Shown: one piece after another, positions 36,023 through 44,617 of the stretch
How positions within the stretch are numbered: position 1 is the stretch's first letter
How the letters are laid out: every line of letters begins with the position of its first letter
Origin: Gemmatimonadota bacterium
GTDB lineage: Bacteria > Latescibacterota > UBA2968 > UBA8231
Reading direction: 5' to 3'
Assembly (NCBI GenBank): GCA_009840005.1
Contig: VXOR01000098.1
Span: 1 to 64,000, forward strand
Length of the DNA: 64,000 nt
Program-made: the position numbers and the translations under genes
The notes under the pieces: model-generated
Seen by the model: only the letters and a program-made list of their open reading frames with translations
The model's database searches: none
What the model was told of the DNA's origin: nothing

Positions 36023-38638
36023 TCAGTACGCGACGGCAATGGTTTTCAGTACCTGTTCGCCATCGATGCCAGCGCCCTCGGTGTCGGTGTCGATCCGCAA
36101 GCGAGCATAATACACTCCGGGCGGCACCAAGGCTCCCGCATCGTCTCTGCCGTCCCAGCCGATGGCGTAGGAGCCGGTGCTCAAATCCCGCTGCTCCACT
36201 AACTGGCGCACTCGACGGCCCGCCAGATCGAAAACTTCTACTTCCGCTGGGCTATCGTCGCCCACCCGCACTACCTTGAAGGCGAATTGAGCTTGGTCAT
36301 TGACGCCGTCGCCGTTGGGCGTGAAGACGCGCGGGATCACTTCTACCTCTGTCAGCAGCGAGGTACTCTGCACCGTGCCGACTAGCGTCGTGGTATTGCT
36401 CTTGATTCCGACTAAGGCCTCGCCGGCATCGACGCGCTGCCAGTTGCCCTCGCTCGCGTCGCTATTTTTTAACAGCGCCCGCAGCACCGCGCCCGTCGAA
36501 AACAACGCCGTTGCGAAATCTAGCCGTAGCACTTCTACGCCTGAGCGCGGCCCCACCGGCGGGGAGGCCAATTGCAGACTATCCGCGTGCGTCTGCATCA
36601 CCTCCACATCGGCCACAGCTAGACTGGATAGGTCGGCGCTGGGCCCGAAGGCGTCCTCGGCACCGGCATATAGTCCCACAAAGCGCAGCGGCATATCGGA
36701 CGGTGCCACCAACAGCAACTGGTCGAAGCCCGGGTCCCGACTGCCGAAGTCTGGACGCACATAGAACGAAAACATCTGCTCCTTGCCCAGTTGGTCCACC
36801 TGAAACGGCGAGATTTCACCGATGATGCTCTGTGCCACGGGATTGCTAAAGTTGAGCCGAATCGAGCGCAAGGTCGGACTGGCCTCGGGATCGTCCGACA
36901 GCAAGGTCGCCCGCAAAGTCAGAAACTCGCGCGGGCTGGGCGAAGTTACTGGCGAACCGGTCGGGTCTTCATAAGGCTGGCTCCACGGCTCCCAGTCGGA
37001 ACCGGCGGTTTCTTCGGCGACGATCTCGCCGCGGAAGATCGACAGCAGCTTGTCGTAGTCTTCCTTGGATACCTCCGTGCCGTCTTTTTTGAAGTAATGC
37101 AGGGTTTCACTCAACTCGTTGCCAGTGCGGGTCTGGATCAGCACGCTCGTGCCGGGCGGCGCGTCGGCATCCCACTCGACGGAGAGCAGGTTGCGGCTAC
37201 CTCCCAAACGAATCAGATCGGAGGTCAGCGTTACTTCAGGGAGGAAACCTCGCCCGTATAGCTGTAGCTCTGCTGGCTGCCCAGTGGCTCCGCCTTTGCC
37301 CGTGGAACTGGTACTTTCGAATTGCTTCCAGACGAAGCGAAAGAAACGGGCTTTGAGCCGCGTGAAATTGTTGCCTTCGTAGAAGCCGAAGCCCAAGGCC
37401 GAAATCCCACCGCCGCCGCGTTGCTCGCGATCGACCGCAGTATTCCACTTGATGCTGCCGTCGGCGGCCAGCGTGCCGTCCGAGAAATCCAGCCGGTAAT
37501 TGGAAAACCTAGACCCGCCGTAGGCCATCCTGAAGGCGTCAATCCAGTAAAAGGCTCCCAAATCGAAAAGTACCTGCCCTTCGGGCGACTTGAGCGATCC
37601 TCTGCCGTAGGTGTAGATGAACTGCACTTTGCTTTCGATCTGCCCGTCAATCAAGCTATTGATCGATGCCGTCTGAGAAGCCGTGCCAAAACCGCCCCTG
37701 TCCAATGCTCCGGTGAGGATCTCGTCGCCTTCTGCCCACACTTCCAACTCGGCCAGCCGTGGACGCTCGATCTGGTAATAGCGCACCGGGCCTTGTTGTT
37801 CGGGCTCGAGTTGGCGGTGTACCTCTTGGGGCACTAGGGTCTCGCGCCCGTTTGCATGGAGCTTAAAGTAATCGACCTCGCCCCGCTCGCCGCTCGCGAG
37901 TTGATCGTATTCGGCCTGAGTGACTTCTCGACCTCGGCCGAAATTGCTGCCAGTCACCACCACCTGCACGAAGCGAATGCCGACACCCTCGAACTCGCGC
38001 TCTAGGTCCATGTCGATCTCGAAGAGCCGTTGTTCCTTGTTGGGCTTGAGGGTCCGCCACATAGTGGTGTATTCGAGAGAGGGGCCACGACTACCCGTGG
38101 GCTTGTTGCCCTGGGATACCAGCACGTCGAACTGTAGGAAGGGATCGCCCAATGCCTCGTCGACGAACTTCAGCACGATGCTCTTGGCGATTACTAGCCG
38201 CCCCAGATTGACGGTAAACCACCATTGGTTGGCCAGCTCGTCTTCACCTGTGGGCGGGTCGGGCTGCCAGTACGTTTCCAAGTCGCCGTCGAAAAGATTG
38301 ACCACGTCCGCCTGATTGCCAGCGGTTCCAGCTTGGATGCCGTCTAGGACGGTAATTTCTTCGGGAGCCTTTTTTATTCCATCGGGCGGGCGCGCTTGCA
38401 GATAAGCGGCAATGTCCCGCACCGCGTTGATGTCGCGGTGCAACTGGTGTGGCGTCAAGGCACCACTGGACGAAATTTCCACTACCCCTTTGGGAAAGGT
38501 CCAATTGCGCCAGTGCGCTGCGCTGTTGACCACTACTTGGTCGGACGTCACTTGGTGGCCCGCCCCCTGACCGTACGCTGCCGTACCCAGAACCGCCGAC
38601 AAGACCGCCCAGCTTATGCGCTTAAGAATCCGTTCCAT
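36023..38638 (-). CDS. Large secreted discoidin-like protein, type B of a gene pair
   Basis: An 871-residue secreted protein. I start at ATG 38638 (MERILKRISW), with AGGTGG eight bases upstream, giving a signal peptide ending AAYGQ. After HWRNWTFPKG and INAVRDIAAYL comes a discoidin/F5-8-type-C-like region at about 100-200 (NLFDGDLETYWQPDP, WWFTVNLG). Long beta-rich repeats follow, ending in a FlgD-like C-terminal domain with RVFTPNGDGVNDQ and GYPPGVYYARL-type blocks. Such tails occur in outer-membrane or surface-anchored proteins. It is 28 bases downstream of the type A gene. A homologous A-B pair reappears at 61225-64000. Confidence 0.78.
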   Translation of the reverse strand: MERILKRISWAVLSAVLGTAAYGQGAGHQVTSDQVVVNSAAHWRNWTFPKGVVEISSSGALTPHQLHRDINAVRDIAAYLQARPPDGIKKAPEEITVLDGIQAGTAGNQADVVNLFDGDLETYWQPDPPTGEDELANQWWFTVNLGRLVIAKSIVLKFVDEALGDPFLQFDVLVSQGNKPTGSRGPSLEYTTMWRTLKPNKEQRLFEIDMDLEREFEGVGIRFVQVVVTGSNFGRGREVTQAEYDQLASGERGEVDYFKLHANGRETLVPQEVHRQLEPEQQGPVRYYQIERPRLAELEVWAEGDEILTGALDRGGFGTASQTASINSLIDGQIESKVQFIYTYGRGSLKSPEGQVLFDLGAFYWIDAFRMAYGGSRFSNYRLDFSDGTLAADGSIKWNTAVDREQRGGGGISALGFGFYEGNNFTRLKARFFRFVWKQFESTSSTGKGGATGQPAELQLYGRGFLPEVTLTSDLIRLGGSRNLLSVEWDADAPPGTSVLIQTRTGNELSETLHYFKKDGTEVSKEDYDKLLSIFRGEIVAEETAGSDWEPWSQPYEDPTGSPVTSPSPREFLTLRATLLSDDPEASPTLRSIRLNFSNPVAQSIIGEISPFQVDQLGKEQMFSFYVRPDFGSRDPGFDQLLLVAPSDMPLRFVGLYAGAEDAFGPSADLSSLAVADVEVMQTHADSLQLASPPVGPRSGVEVLRLDFATALFSTGAVLRALLKNSDASEGNWQRVDAGEALVGIKSNTTTLVGTVQSTSLLTEVEVIPRVFTPNGDGVNDQAQFAFKVVRVGDDSPAEVEVFDLAGRRVRQLVEQRDLSTGSYAIGWDGRDDAGALVPPGVYYARLRIDTDTEGAGIDGEQVLKTIAVAY

Positions 38639-38666
38639 ATCTCTTACCACCTGCTGAGTCCTCAGA

Positions 38667-40604
38667 TCAATAAACCAGCGAAACTACTCGTTGCTCCGAT
38701 TTTATCCCCCCATCGCTTTCTACTTCTAGGCGCAGGATATAGAGGCCCGGCGGCACCAATTTGGCTTGGGCGTCGCGGCCGTCCCAAGTTACTGCAAAAC
38801 GACCGCTGGTCGCGGTGCCGTGGTATAGCTCGCTGATGCGCCGCCCCGAAAGGTCGTACAGATCAATAGCTACCGGTACAGCACCCAGATTGAGCAATTC
38901 GTACTGAATTTTTAGCTGATCGTTGACGCCGTCTCCATTCGGAGTGAATGACCGCGAGGTCAAGCGCAGGTCATTGACCGCCTTTTTGTCGATATTTATT
39001 AGACCGACGCGCAAGGTGTTGCTATCGACCAGTTGATCGGCATCTCCTGCCGTGACCCCCTGATGCACTTCGTGGGGCTGCTGGCTATCGAAGATCCGCG
39101 CTGCGAATACCGTGCCAAACTGGAAGACCTGGGCTTGGAAATCCACTTCCAGCAATTCGTTGGTGCGCTGCAGGTCCATGCGGGGAATTCGCAACTCAAA
39201 TTCATTTTCTTCCACTCGGACCTCGGTGAAGTCCACTGGCAACCCTTCCAAGCGGACCTGATCGATGCTGGCGACCCGAGCTGGCGTTTTGATCTCAATG
39301 CTGTCAAAACCCAGATCAGTGCCGGTTAATCGCGGTAGGATCTTGTAGGTGAACTGCGTTACTGCACCCGCCGACACCTCCACCGGGACGATCTCGGCCA
39401 ACGCTTGAGACGCCACCGGCGGATCGGATACTTCAAATTGCAGATAATGCAGCCACCCGCCCGCTGCCGAGGTAGAAGAGAACTGGACGGCGAACTGGAC
39501 GAATTGCCGCGGCTTGTTGCCGGCGAGGTCGCCGCTGCTGAGGGCCAGATCGTACGGAGGGCTCCAAGTTTTCCAGTTTTCGGTGTCTGGCGTGATTCCG
39601 GCTCGCTCCCCTTTGTCCAGTCTGTTGTACGTGGACAAAACCAAGGCTTTGCCGTCGCTATAGCGCGTAGTCTCGTCGCCGCGAAAGGTTTTGCGCCAGT
39701 AGGTGTTGGGATCGGAATCGTCGCCGCTGCGCATAGTCAGATCAATCGCCGCACCTTCGTCCTCCTGCACAGACCAGTTGAGTCGGCCCAAGCTGACGGG
39801 TTGGCCTAAGTCAATCACATTGGAGACGTAGGTGGCCTGCGGTGCAAAACCGGAACCGTAAATTTCAAATTCGGCGATTTCCCAGACGCCGCGGATGTTG
39901 GCCGGTGCTTCAAATAGGATGTTGCGGATGGGCCGATCAGGCATTTCGATGACGATATCGGAGCGGGTGTTCTCGGTAGCGTTGAGGACGATTTCAAAGT
40001 CTTTCCGAGCGCCTGGCGGCCGCCGTCTCCACCCCTCGCCTACTAGGTATTCCCGAGTCCCGTCCTTGAGCGGATCGCCGTCGTTGATGCCGACTATAAC
40101 GGTCTGGATAAAGCGATCTACAAGGTGTTTTTCTCGGGGATAGAAGCGCACTCGGTCGATGTTGAATAATCCGCCCATATCAAATACCAGCACTTTGTTT
40201 TCTATCGCGCCGTAGTCTCCGCCCCAATCGCCGTCACCGAGAAAGTGAGTGGTGGGATCGCCGTCGAACATCGGCGCGTCGCGGGCGGGAAAATCGGCCC
40301 AGCCCACGATCGAGCGCAGCGTTTCGATTTTTCCGCCCCGTTCATCTAGCAGTGGTGTCAGGTTGACTGTGGGGTCTAGTTGCTCGGGCGCGAGGGTCGT
40401 GCTGATCTCCGTCAGCAGAGTACTGCCGTGCTGCTTGGCGTCGATATCGGCCCATTCCAGTTGGATGAAGTCAAAAGGCGCGTCGCGCTCGGGCGGCGGC
40501 AGGTCGGAGCCGCCGATGCGGTAGATGGTCAGCGCATGGCTCACGTTGGTCAGCGTGGCGCAAAATACCAAGGCTATCAGCGGCAATACCAGACGTCGGC
40601 TCAT
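38667..40604 (-). CDS. Large secreted protein, type A of a gene pair
   Basis: A 645-residue secreted protein: signal peptide 1-24 (LPLIALVFCATLTNVSHA), then IYRIGGSDLPPP, a discoidin-like jelly-roll section (MFDGDPTTHFLGDGDWG, VLVFDMGGLFNIDRVRFYP), beta-sandwich repeats (SNVIDLGQPVSLGRLNWSV) and the C-terminal FlgD-like domain (RSFTPNGDGVNDQLKIQYELL, DLYDLSGRRISELY, PPGLYILRLEV). Its counterpart at 61225 has the same order and the same closing motif. Role unknown; binding of an external polymer or surface assembly is plausible. It is transcribed ahead of the type B gene as one unit. Confidence 0.78.
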   Translation of the reverse strand: MSRRLVLPLIALVFCATLTNVSHALTIYRIGGSDLPPPERDAPFDFIQLEWADIDAKQHGSTLLTEISTTLAPEQLDPTVNLTPLLDERGGKIETLRSIVGWADFPARDAPMFDGDPTTHFLGDGDWGGDYGAIENKVLVFDMGGLFNIDRVRFYPREKHLVDRFIQTVIVGINDGDPLKDGTREYLVGEGWRRRPPGARKDFEIVLNATENTRSDIVIEMPDRPIRNILFEAPANIRGVWEIAEFEIYGSGFAPQATYVSNVIDLGQPVSLGRLNWSVQEDEGAAIDLTMRSGDDSDPNTYWRKTFRGDETTRYSDGKALVLSTYNRLDKGERAGITPDTENWKTWSPPYDLALSSGDLAGNKPRQFVQFAVQFSSTSAAGGWLHYLQFEVSDPPVASQALAEIVPVEVSAGAVTQFTYKILPRLTGTDLGFDSIEIKTPARVASIDQVRLEGLPVDFTEVRVEENEFELRIPRMDLQRTNELLEVDFQAQVFQFGTVFAARIFDSQQPHEVHQGVTAGDADQLVDSNTLRVGLINIDKKAVNDLRLTSRSFTPNGDGVNDQLKIQYELLNLGAVPVAIDLYDLSGRRISELYHGTATSGRFAVTWDGRDAQAKLVPPGLYILRLEVESDGGIKSEQRVVSLVY

Positions 40605-40653
40605 CTGAACAGTCCCCTTCGGGCGACGTGAACGATCTTTAACAGGCTTACTA

Positions 40654-40701
40654 GCTGATGTTACGCACCCGGGTAGGGGGCGGTTTCAAACCGCCCCCTA
40701 C
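40654..40701. repeat. Repeat fragment and perfect hairpin
   Basis: 40654-40667 repeats the outer arm of the element at 7947-8094 (CTGATGTTACGCA). It is followed at 40673-40701 by a perfect inverted repeat with 14-base arms (GTAGGGGGCGGTTT and its complement) around one base. The surrounding interval 40605-40987 holds no gene that I can support. Confidence 0.65.
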
Positions 40702-40871
40702 GACTATCCCAGAGCGAAGCGGACCGAAAACCAACCACCGGCCACATCAGGTACTTATTGGGATATATAGAAAAAGGGGAGGAAGAGCAACTGCTAACCG
40801 CATGTCTGCACATCGAATTCGGCGGCCACCGTGCAGCCGCATTGAGGCACCAAGTGTGTACCTATAGCAGT

Positions 40872-40986
40872 CCTACATGATTTGTAAGGTGATCCGCAGA
40901 TAGACGCAGATAGACGCAGATAGACGCAGCAGGATAGAACAAGACGATCCACATCTCGAACCGTTCAAGGCATTCAGGGTTGCTAC
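40872..40986 (+). repeat. Dispersed repeat copy with three AGATAGACGC units
   Basis: Second copy of the repeat at 18763-18861: CCTACATG, GATCCGCAG, three tandem AGATAGACGC units, then ACAAGACGA, CATCTCGAA, CGTTCAA, ATTCAGG and TTGCTAC in the same order. Here it lies just downstream of the OFA transporter's stop codon, within a gene-free stretch. Confidence 0.75.
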
Positions 40987-40987
40987 A

Positions 40988-42292
40988 TTAGCTACCTTGG
41001 GGCAAAATGCCGTACTGGCGCAGCGTATCCTCCAAGGTCGGCCGACGGAGGCGAATGCGGTCGTCGCTTAGCAAGTAAGAGAACACGTAGCCAAGCCCAA
41101 GCATCAGAATGCCAATCAGGAAGCAATAGATGAACGCCCGGTCGGGGTATTGATCCTTCAGGTACCCCACGTACAGCGGCCCGCAAATTCCCGCCGCCGC
41201 CCAAGCCGTCAAAATGGTCCCGTAGATCGTCGACATTTTTTGCGGGCCGAAAACGTCGAGCACGAAAGAGGGCATGGTGGCAAAGCCGCCGCCAAAGCAC
41301 AAAAGGACATAACAAACGAGAACCGAAAAGACATAGGGATTGCGCTCGGTCATCAAAATGCCAAAGACAACCATCTGACTGGCGAGCAGAATTCTGAAGA
41401 CCTTGACGCGCCCCAGTCGATCTGAGAGCAAACCCCAAAACAGTCGGCCCACGCCATTGCACAGCGAACTGACGGCGATCAGCGTGGCCCCATATTCGGC
41501 CAGTGTTGCTGGTTCTACGGTTGGATCGGCTAGGCCCCAAACTTCCTGGAGAAGTTCCGACTGAAAGCTGATGACGGAGATGCCGGCGGCGATGTTGCAG
41601 AAGAAGACGATCCACATGAGGGCGAACTCAGAAGAGCGCAAATACGGGGCAGCTGAGTTGGATTCGTCGGCGGGCGTTTGTGCGGCAACCGCTTCGGTGG
41701 CGGCTGGGGGATTGCTCAATAGCAAGCTGCAGGGGATCAGGACACAGGCGAAAATTACCCCGAGGCCTAGGAAGACATCGGCCAGGTCGCCTGCTAGGTG
41801 GGATACGAGCAGGGGTGCCAAACCCTTGCTCAGCAGAAAGGCACCCACCCCGAATCCCATTACGACGATTCCGGTCGCTAGCCCCTTTTTGTCCGGGAAC
41901 CACTTGGCCACCGTCGCCACGGGCGTGACGTAGCCCAGTCCGATGCCTGCGCCTCCGATGACGCCGTACCCCACGTAGAACAGCGCGAGCATGTCCCACT
42001 TTAGCGCCAGACTCGCCAGCATATAGCCGACCGAGAACATGACGCTGCCGGTCACGGCCAAGCGCCGCGGCCCGACCTTCGGCAGTAGCACGCCCGCCCA
42101 AGCCGCCGAGGTGCCCAGCGAAAGGATCGTCAGGCTGAAAGCCCAAGCCGTTTCCGTAAAAGTCCAACCCAATTGCCGCACCAAGAGCGTCTGAAAGAAA
42201 CTCCACGCGTACACCGTCCCAAAACAGACCTGCAGGACCGTGCAGAACAGCGCCATAAGCGAGCGCGGAATCTGTACCCGTTGTCGTGCCAT
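40988..42292 (-). CDS. MFS transporter of the oxalate/formate antiporter (OFA) type
   Basis: A 434-residue integral membrane protein with about 12 hydrophobic helices. Opening block CFGTVYAWSFFQTLLVRQLGWTFTETAWAFSL and GGAGIGLGYVTPVATVAKWFPDKKGLATGIVVMGFGVGAF are strongly OFA-like. Family members exchange small carboxylates; the substrate cannot be read off. The C-terminus YGILPQGS is short. A repeat copy lies directly downstream. Its promoter would be in the 82-base interval before the sensor-like gene's stop, which also holds a short repeat fragment. Confidence 0.9.
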   Translation of the reverse strand: MARQRVQIPRSLMALFCTVLQVCFGTVYAWSFFQTLLVRQLGWTFTETAWAFSLTILSLGTSAAWAGVLLPKVGPRRLAVTGSVMFSVGYMLASLALKWDMLALFYVGYGVIGGAGIGLGYVTPVATVAKWFPDKKGLATGIVVMGFGVGAFLLSKGLAPLLVSHLAGDLADVFLGLGVIFACVLIPCSLLLSNPPAATEAVAAQTPADESNSAAPYLRSSEFALMWIVFFCNIAAGISVISFQSELLQEVWGLADPTVEPATLAEYGATLIAVSSLCNGVGRLFWGLLSDRLGRVKVFRILLASQMVVFGILMTERNPYVFSVLVCYVLLCFGGGFATMPSFVLDVFGPQKMSTIYGTILTAWAAAGICGPLYVGYLKDQYPDRAFIYCFLIGILMLGLGYVFSYLLSDDRIRLRRPTLEDTLRQYGILPQGS

Positions 42293-42332
42293 TTTTCCTA
42301 GACCTCAACGTCAGGCGTCACCCCACCGCTGT

Positions 42333-42358
42333 GCTAATCTGCGTTCATCTGCGGATAG
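42333..42358 (-). repeat. Third fragment of the CGCAGATG-type repeat
   Basis: Reads on the minus strand as ATCCGCAGATGAACGCAGAT, matching the tandem-unit part of the repeats at 18763 and 40872 but without their tail. It stands between the OFA transporter start and the end of the sensor-like gene. Confidence 0.55.
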
Positions 42359-42374
42359 TTAATAGGAATCGGAT

Positions 42375-43097
42375 CTATTCCACGCTTTCCGGCGAGCGCG
42401 GGCCTTTGTCGGCAACGTAGAGGAAGAGTCGGGCTAAGTGTCCAGCTTCGTCGTCGCGCGCCAGCAGGTTGTCGTCGGTGGGCTTCTCATCGTGCGCCAC
42501 GCCCACGGCGTAGCCCAAGAGCGCGCCCAGCGGCTTGGCCGCCAGATTGACCAACCAGATGGCGGCAAAGACGCCGACGACGAGGATGATGGAGAAGAGG
42601 TACACTTGCTGGCCGATTGCGCGTTGAATTTTTAGTGCGATCAGACCGGTGTCCATGCCCACGTGCACCGTCCCGGCAACGCCGGCGAGAATCGGGCTGC
42701 CCACTTCGACGAAATCGCCCATCCCGGGCAGGCTGCGCTCCACCGTCTCCATATTAAACGGGTCGCTGGCGCGAATTTCTGCGGGAATGCCCGGTACAAA
42801 GGTGTGGGCGAGAAACTCGCCGGACTCGTCGGTGATGTAGATGTACTTGATGCCCTGAATCTCGACGAACTGATCGATGAGCGACTGCAAGGCCGACAAG
42901 TCGCGGTTTAAGAGAATGTCCACACTGGAATCGGCGATGGTCTTGGCGATGTCGCGGCTGTTGCTCTCGTATTCGGCCGATAGGTGCGTATCGACCGTAT
43001 AGACGCACAGAATGGAGGTCGATAGGCCGATCAAGCCGAATAGGGCAAAGACGCCGAACAGCGTTTTCTTAAACAGCTTTTGGACTTTTATCACCAT
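42375..43097 (-). CDS. Membrane sensor-like protein without an output domain
   Basis: A 240-residue protein with an N-terminal helix (LFGVFALFGLIGLSTSILCVYTV), a periplasmic part of about 140 residues (ALQSLIDQFVEIQGIKYIYITDESG, GTVHVGMDTG) like a Cache/CHASE-type sensor, a second helix (YLFSIILVVGVFAAIWLVNLAA) and a HAMP-like linker (KPLGALLGYAVGVAHDE). It ends 50 residues later without a kinase, cyclase or methyl-accepting domain. The ATG shares one base with the stop of the binding-protein gene (TGATG), so the two are coupled and may work together as ligand sensing. Possibly a truncated receptor, or a partner for an output protein encoded elsewhere. Confidence 0.72.
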   Translation of the reverse strand: MVIKVQKLFKKTLFGVFALFGLIGLSTSILCVYTVDTHLSAEYESNSRDIAKTIADSSVDILLNRDLSALQSLIDQFVEIQGIKYIYITDESGEFLAHTFVPGIPAEIRASDPFNMETVERSLPGMGDFVEVGSPILAGVAGTVHVGMDTGLIALKIQRAIGQQVYLFSIILVVGVFAAIWLVNLAAKPLGALLGYAVGVAHDEKPTDDNLLARDDEAGHLARLFLYVADKGPRSPESVE

Positions 43098-44386
43098 CAG
43101 GCAAACCTAGCACGCCAATCGTTGAGGGGGACAAAGCGGCCTTCCTCGACCACTGTGTAGTACACTCGCTGGAGACCCTGGCGACGGTCGGGACCAAAGG
43201 AGACCTGTTCGCCAATGCCCAGATCGAAGTCCGCGACGGAGAACACCACATCTTCGAGTTGGTTGCGCTGCGGCTCGGCCCCGAGGCGGTGCAAAATTTC
43301 GACCAGCAACTTGGCGTTGAGAAAGCCTTCGAGACTGACGAAGCTATAGTCAAAGGGGGTATAGGGGTCTTTTAACAGCTCTGCGGGCGGCTGCGGGGCG
43401 TAGCGAGTCATCAAGCTGCGGTACTCTTGGACTGCGGGTATGGATGTGTCTTCGTAACTGGGCACCACTTGGGAGTTTACCAGCCATTGCGTGTAGCGCT
43501 GGCTGTCGTCGCGCCCTTCGGTGAGCAGCTTGAGGAGATTTTCGCTGCCGACAAACGACAGGTTGGCAAAGGGCACTTGTAGGCCGAGATCGACGGCATC
43601 GCGGGCAAAGGCTGCGCAAGCCGCATAGGCCCCGATGCAGATTACCGCTTCGGGCTTAGCCTCCTTGAGGATTTCGACCTGTTTGCGCATGGTGCCGGTG
43701 AATCGTTCGCCGCGCCGGTACGTGGCCTCGCCGACGATTCGCTCGCCGTGCTTTTTCAGGGCGCTGCGCACGCCGGCCCAGCCACTGCGGCCGTACGCAT
43801 CGGCTTGATAAAACACGGCAATGCGCCGGCGGTTGATGCGCACGAAATTATCGACTAGACCGGCTGTTTCTTGGCGATAGGAGGCGCGCAGGTTAAAGGC
43901 GAAGGTGCCATAGGGCGGTTCGCGCTGGGGTTGGGCACCGGTGAAGGGGAAGAACAGCAGGATGTTTCGGTCTTGGAATTTCTTGAGGATGGGCAACACG
44001 CGCGTCACCGTCGGCGTACCAACGTAACCGAACAGCAAAAACACCTGATCGTCGAGCATCAGCTTCATGGTGTTTTTGACCGAGGGGCCGGGCTGGTAGC
44101 CATCGTCGTAGGCTTTGACCTGTACGGTGCGGCCCGCTATGCCACCTTGCTGATTGACGTGGGTAAAATACGCACCAGCCCCCCGATAGAGTTCGATGCC
44201 CAATCCTCGGGAGGGACCGGAGAAAGCGGCGGACGTGCCGAGGGTGATCTCGGTGTCGGTCACGCCAGATGCCGTTAGTGGCTCGGTGGGGCGAGCGGCA
44301 AAGGCCCGCAGTGCGTGCCACCAAGGGGCGACCAAGCAACCGGTAAGTCCGACACGGAGCAGCGATCGCCGCGTCATTGCTCGCAT
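43097..44386 (-). CDS. LivK-like ABC substrate-binding protein with Tat-type leader
   Basis: About 429 residues. The leader TRRSLLRVGLTGCLVAPWW carries a twin-arginine motif, suggesting Tat export. The mature part is a Peripla_BP_6 protein: TEITLGTSAAFSGPSRGLGIEL, GGIAGRTVQVKAYDDGYQP, LLFGYVGTPTVTRVLPIL, FYQADAYGRSG. I use ATG 44386 (MRAMTRRS); the longer frame adds 34 unlikely residues, and ATG 44377 is another option. No permease or ATPase genes are nearby. It is coupled to a sensor-like membrane protein, so it may act in sensing rather than uptake. Confidence 0.83.
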   Translation of the reverse strand: MRAMTRRSLLRVGLTGCLVAPWWHALRAFAARPTEPLTASGVTDTEITLGTSAAFSGPSRGLGIELYRGAGAYFTHVNQQGGIAGRTVQVKAYDDGYQPGPSVKNTMKLMLDDQVFLLFGYVGTPTVTRVLPILKKFQDRNILLFFPFTGAQPQREPPYGTFAFNLRASYRQETAGLVDNFVRINRRRIAVFYQADAYGRSGWAGVRSALKKHGERIVGEATYRRGERFTGTMRKQVEILKEAKPEAVICIGAYAACAAFARDAVDLGLQVPFANLSFVGSENLLKLLTEGRDDSQRYTQWLVNSQVVPSYEDTSIPAVQEYRSLMTRYAPQPPAELLKDPYTPFDYSFVSLEGFLNAKLLVEILHRLGAEPQRNQLEDVVFSVADFDLGIGEQVSFGPDRRQGLQRVYYTVVEEGRFVPLNDWRARFA

Positions 44387-44617
44387 ACAGTTACCGCTAG
44401 CTTCTTTCTGCTGGAGAGGCTCAGCATGTGGTCGGGATATAAGGCAAATAAAGGGGTTTTGCTGGTTGTGGGTCAAGTTCGTTCGCAATCGTAGGCGCTG
44501 AAGGTTTGCCCGTCGGTGTGACCATGGCGATGCGGATTTTGGGGGTGGACTTGCGGCGGCTTTTGGCAGTTTTTTGGACGACCGATTCTACCACCCGTCA
44601 GAACCATAGGAGCCTCT

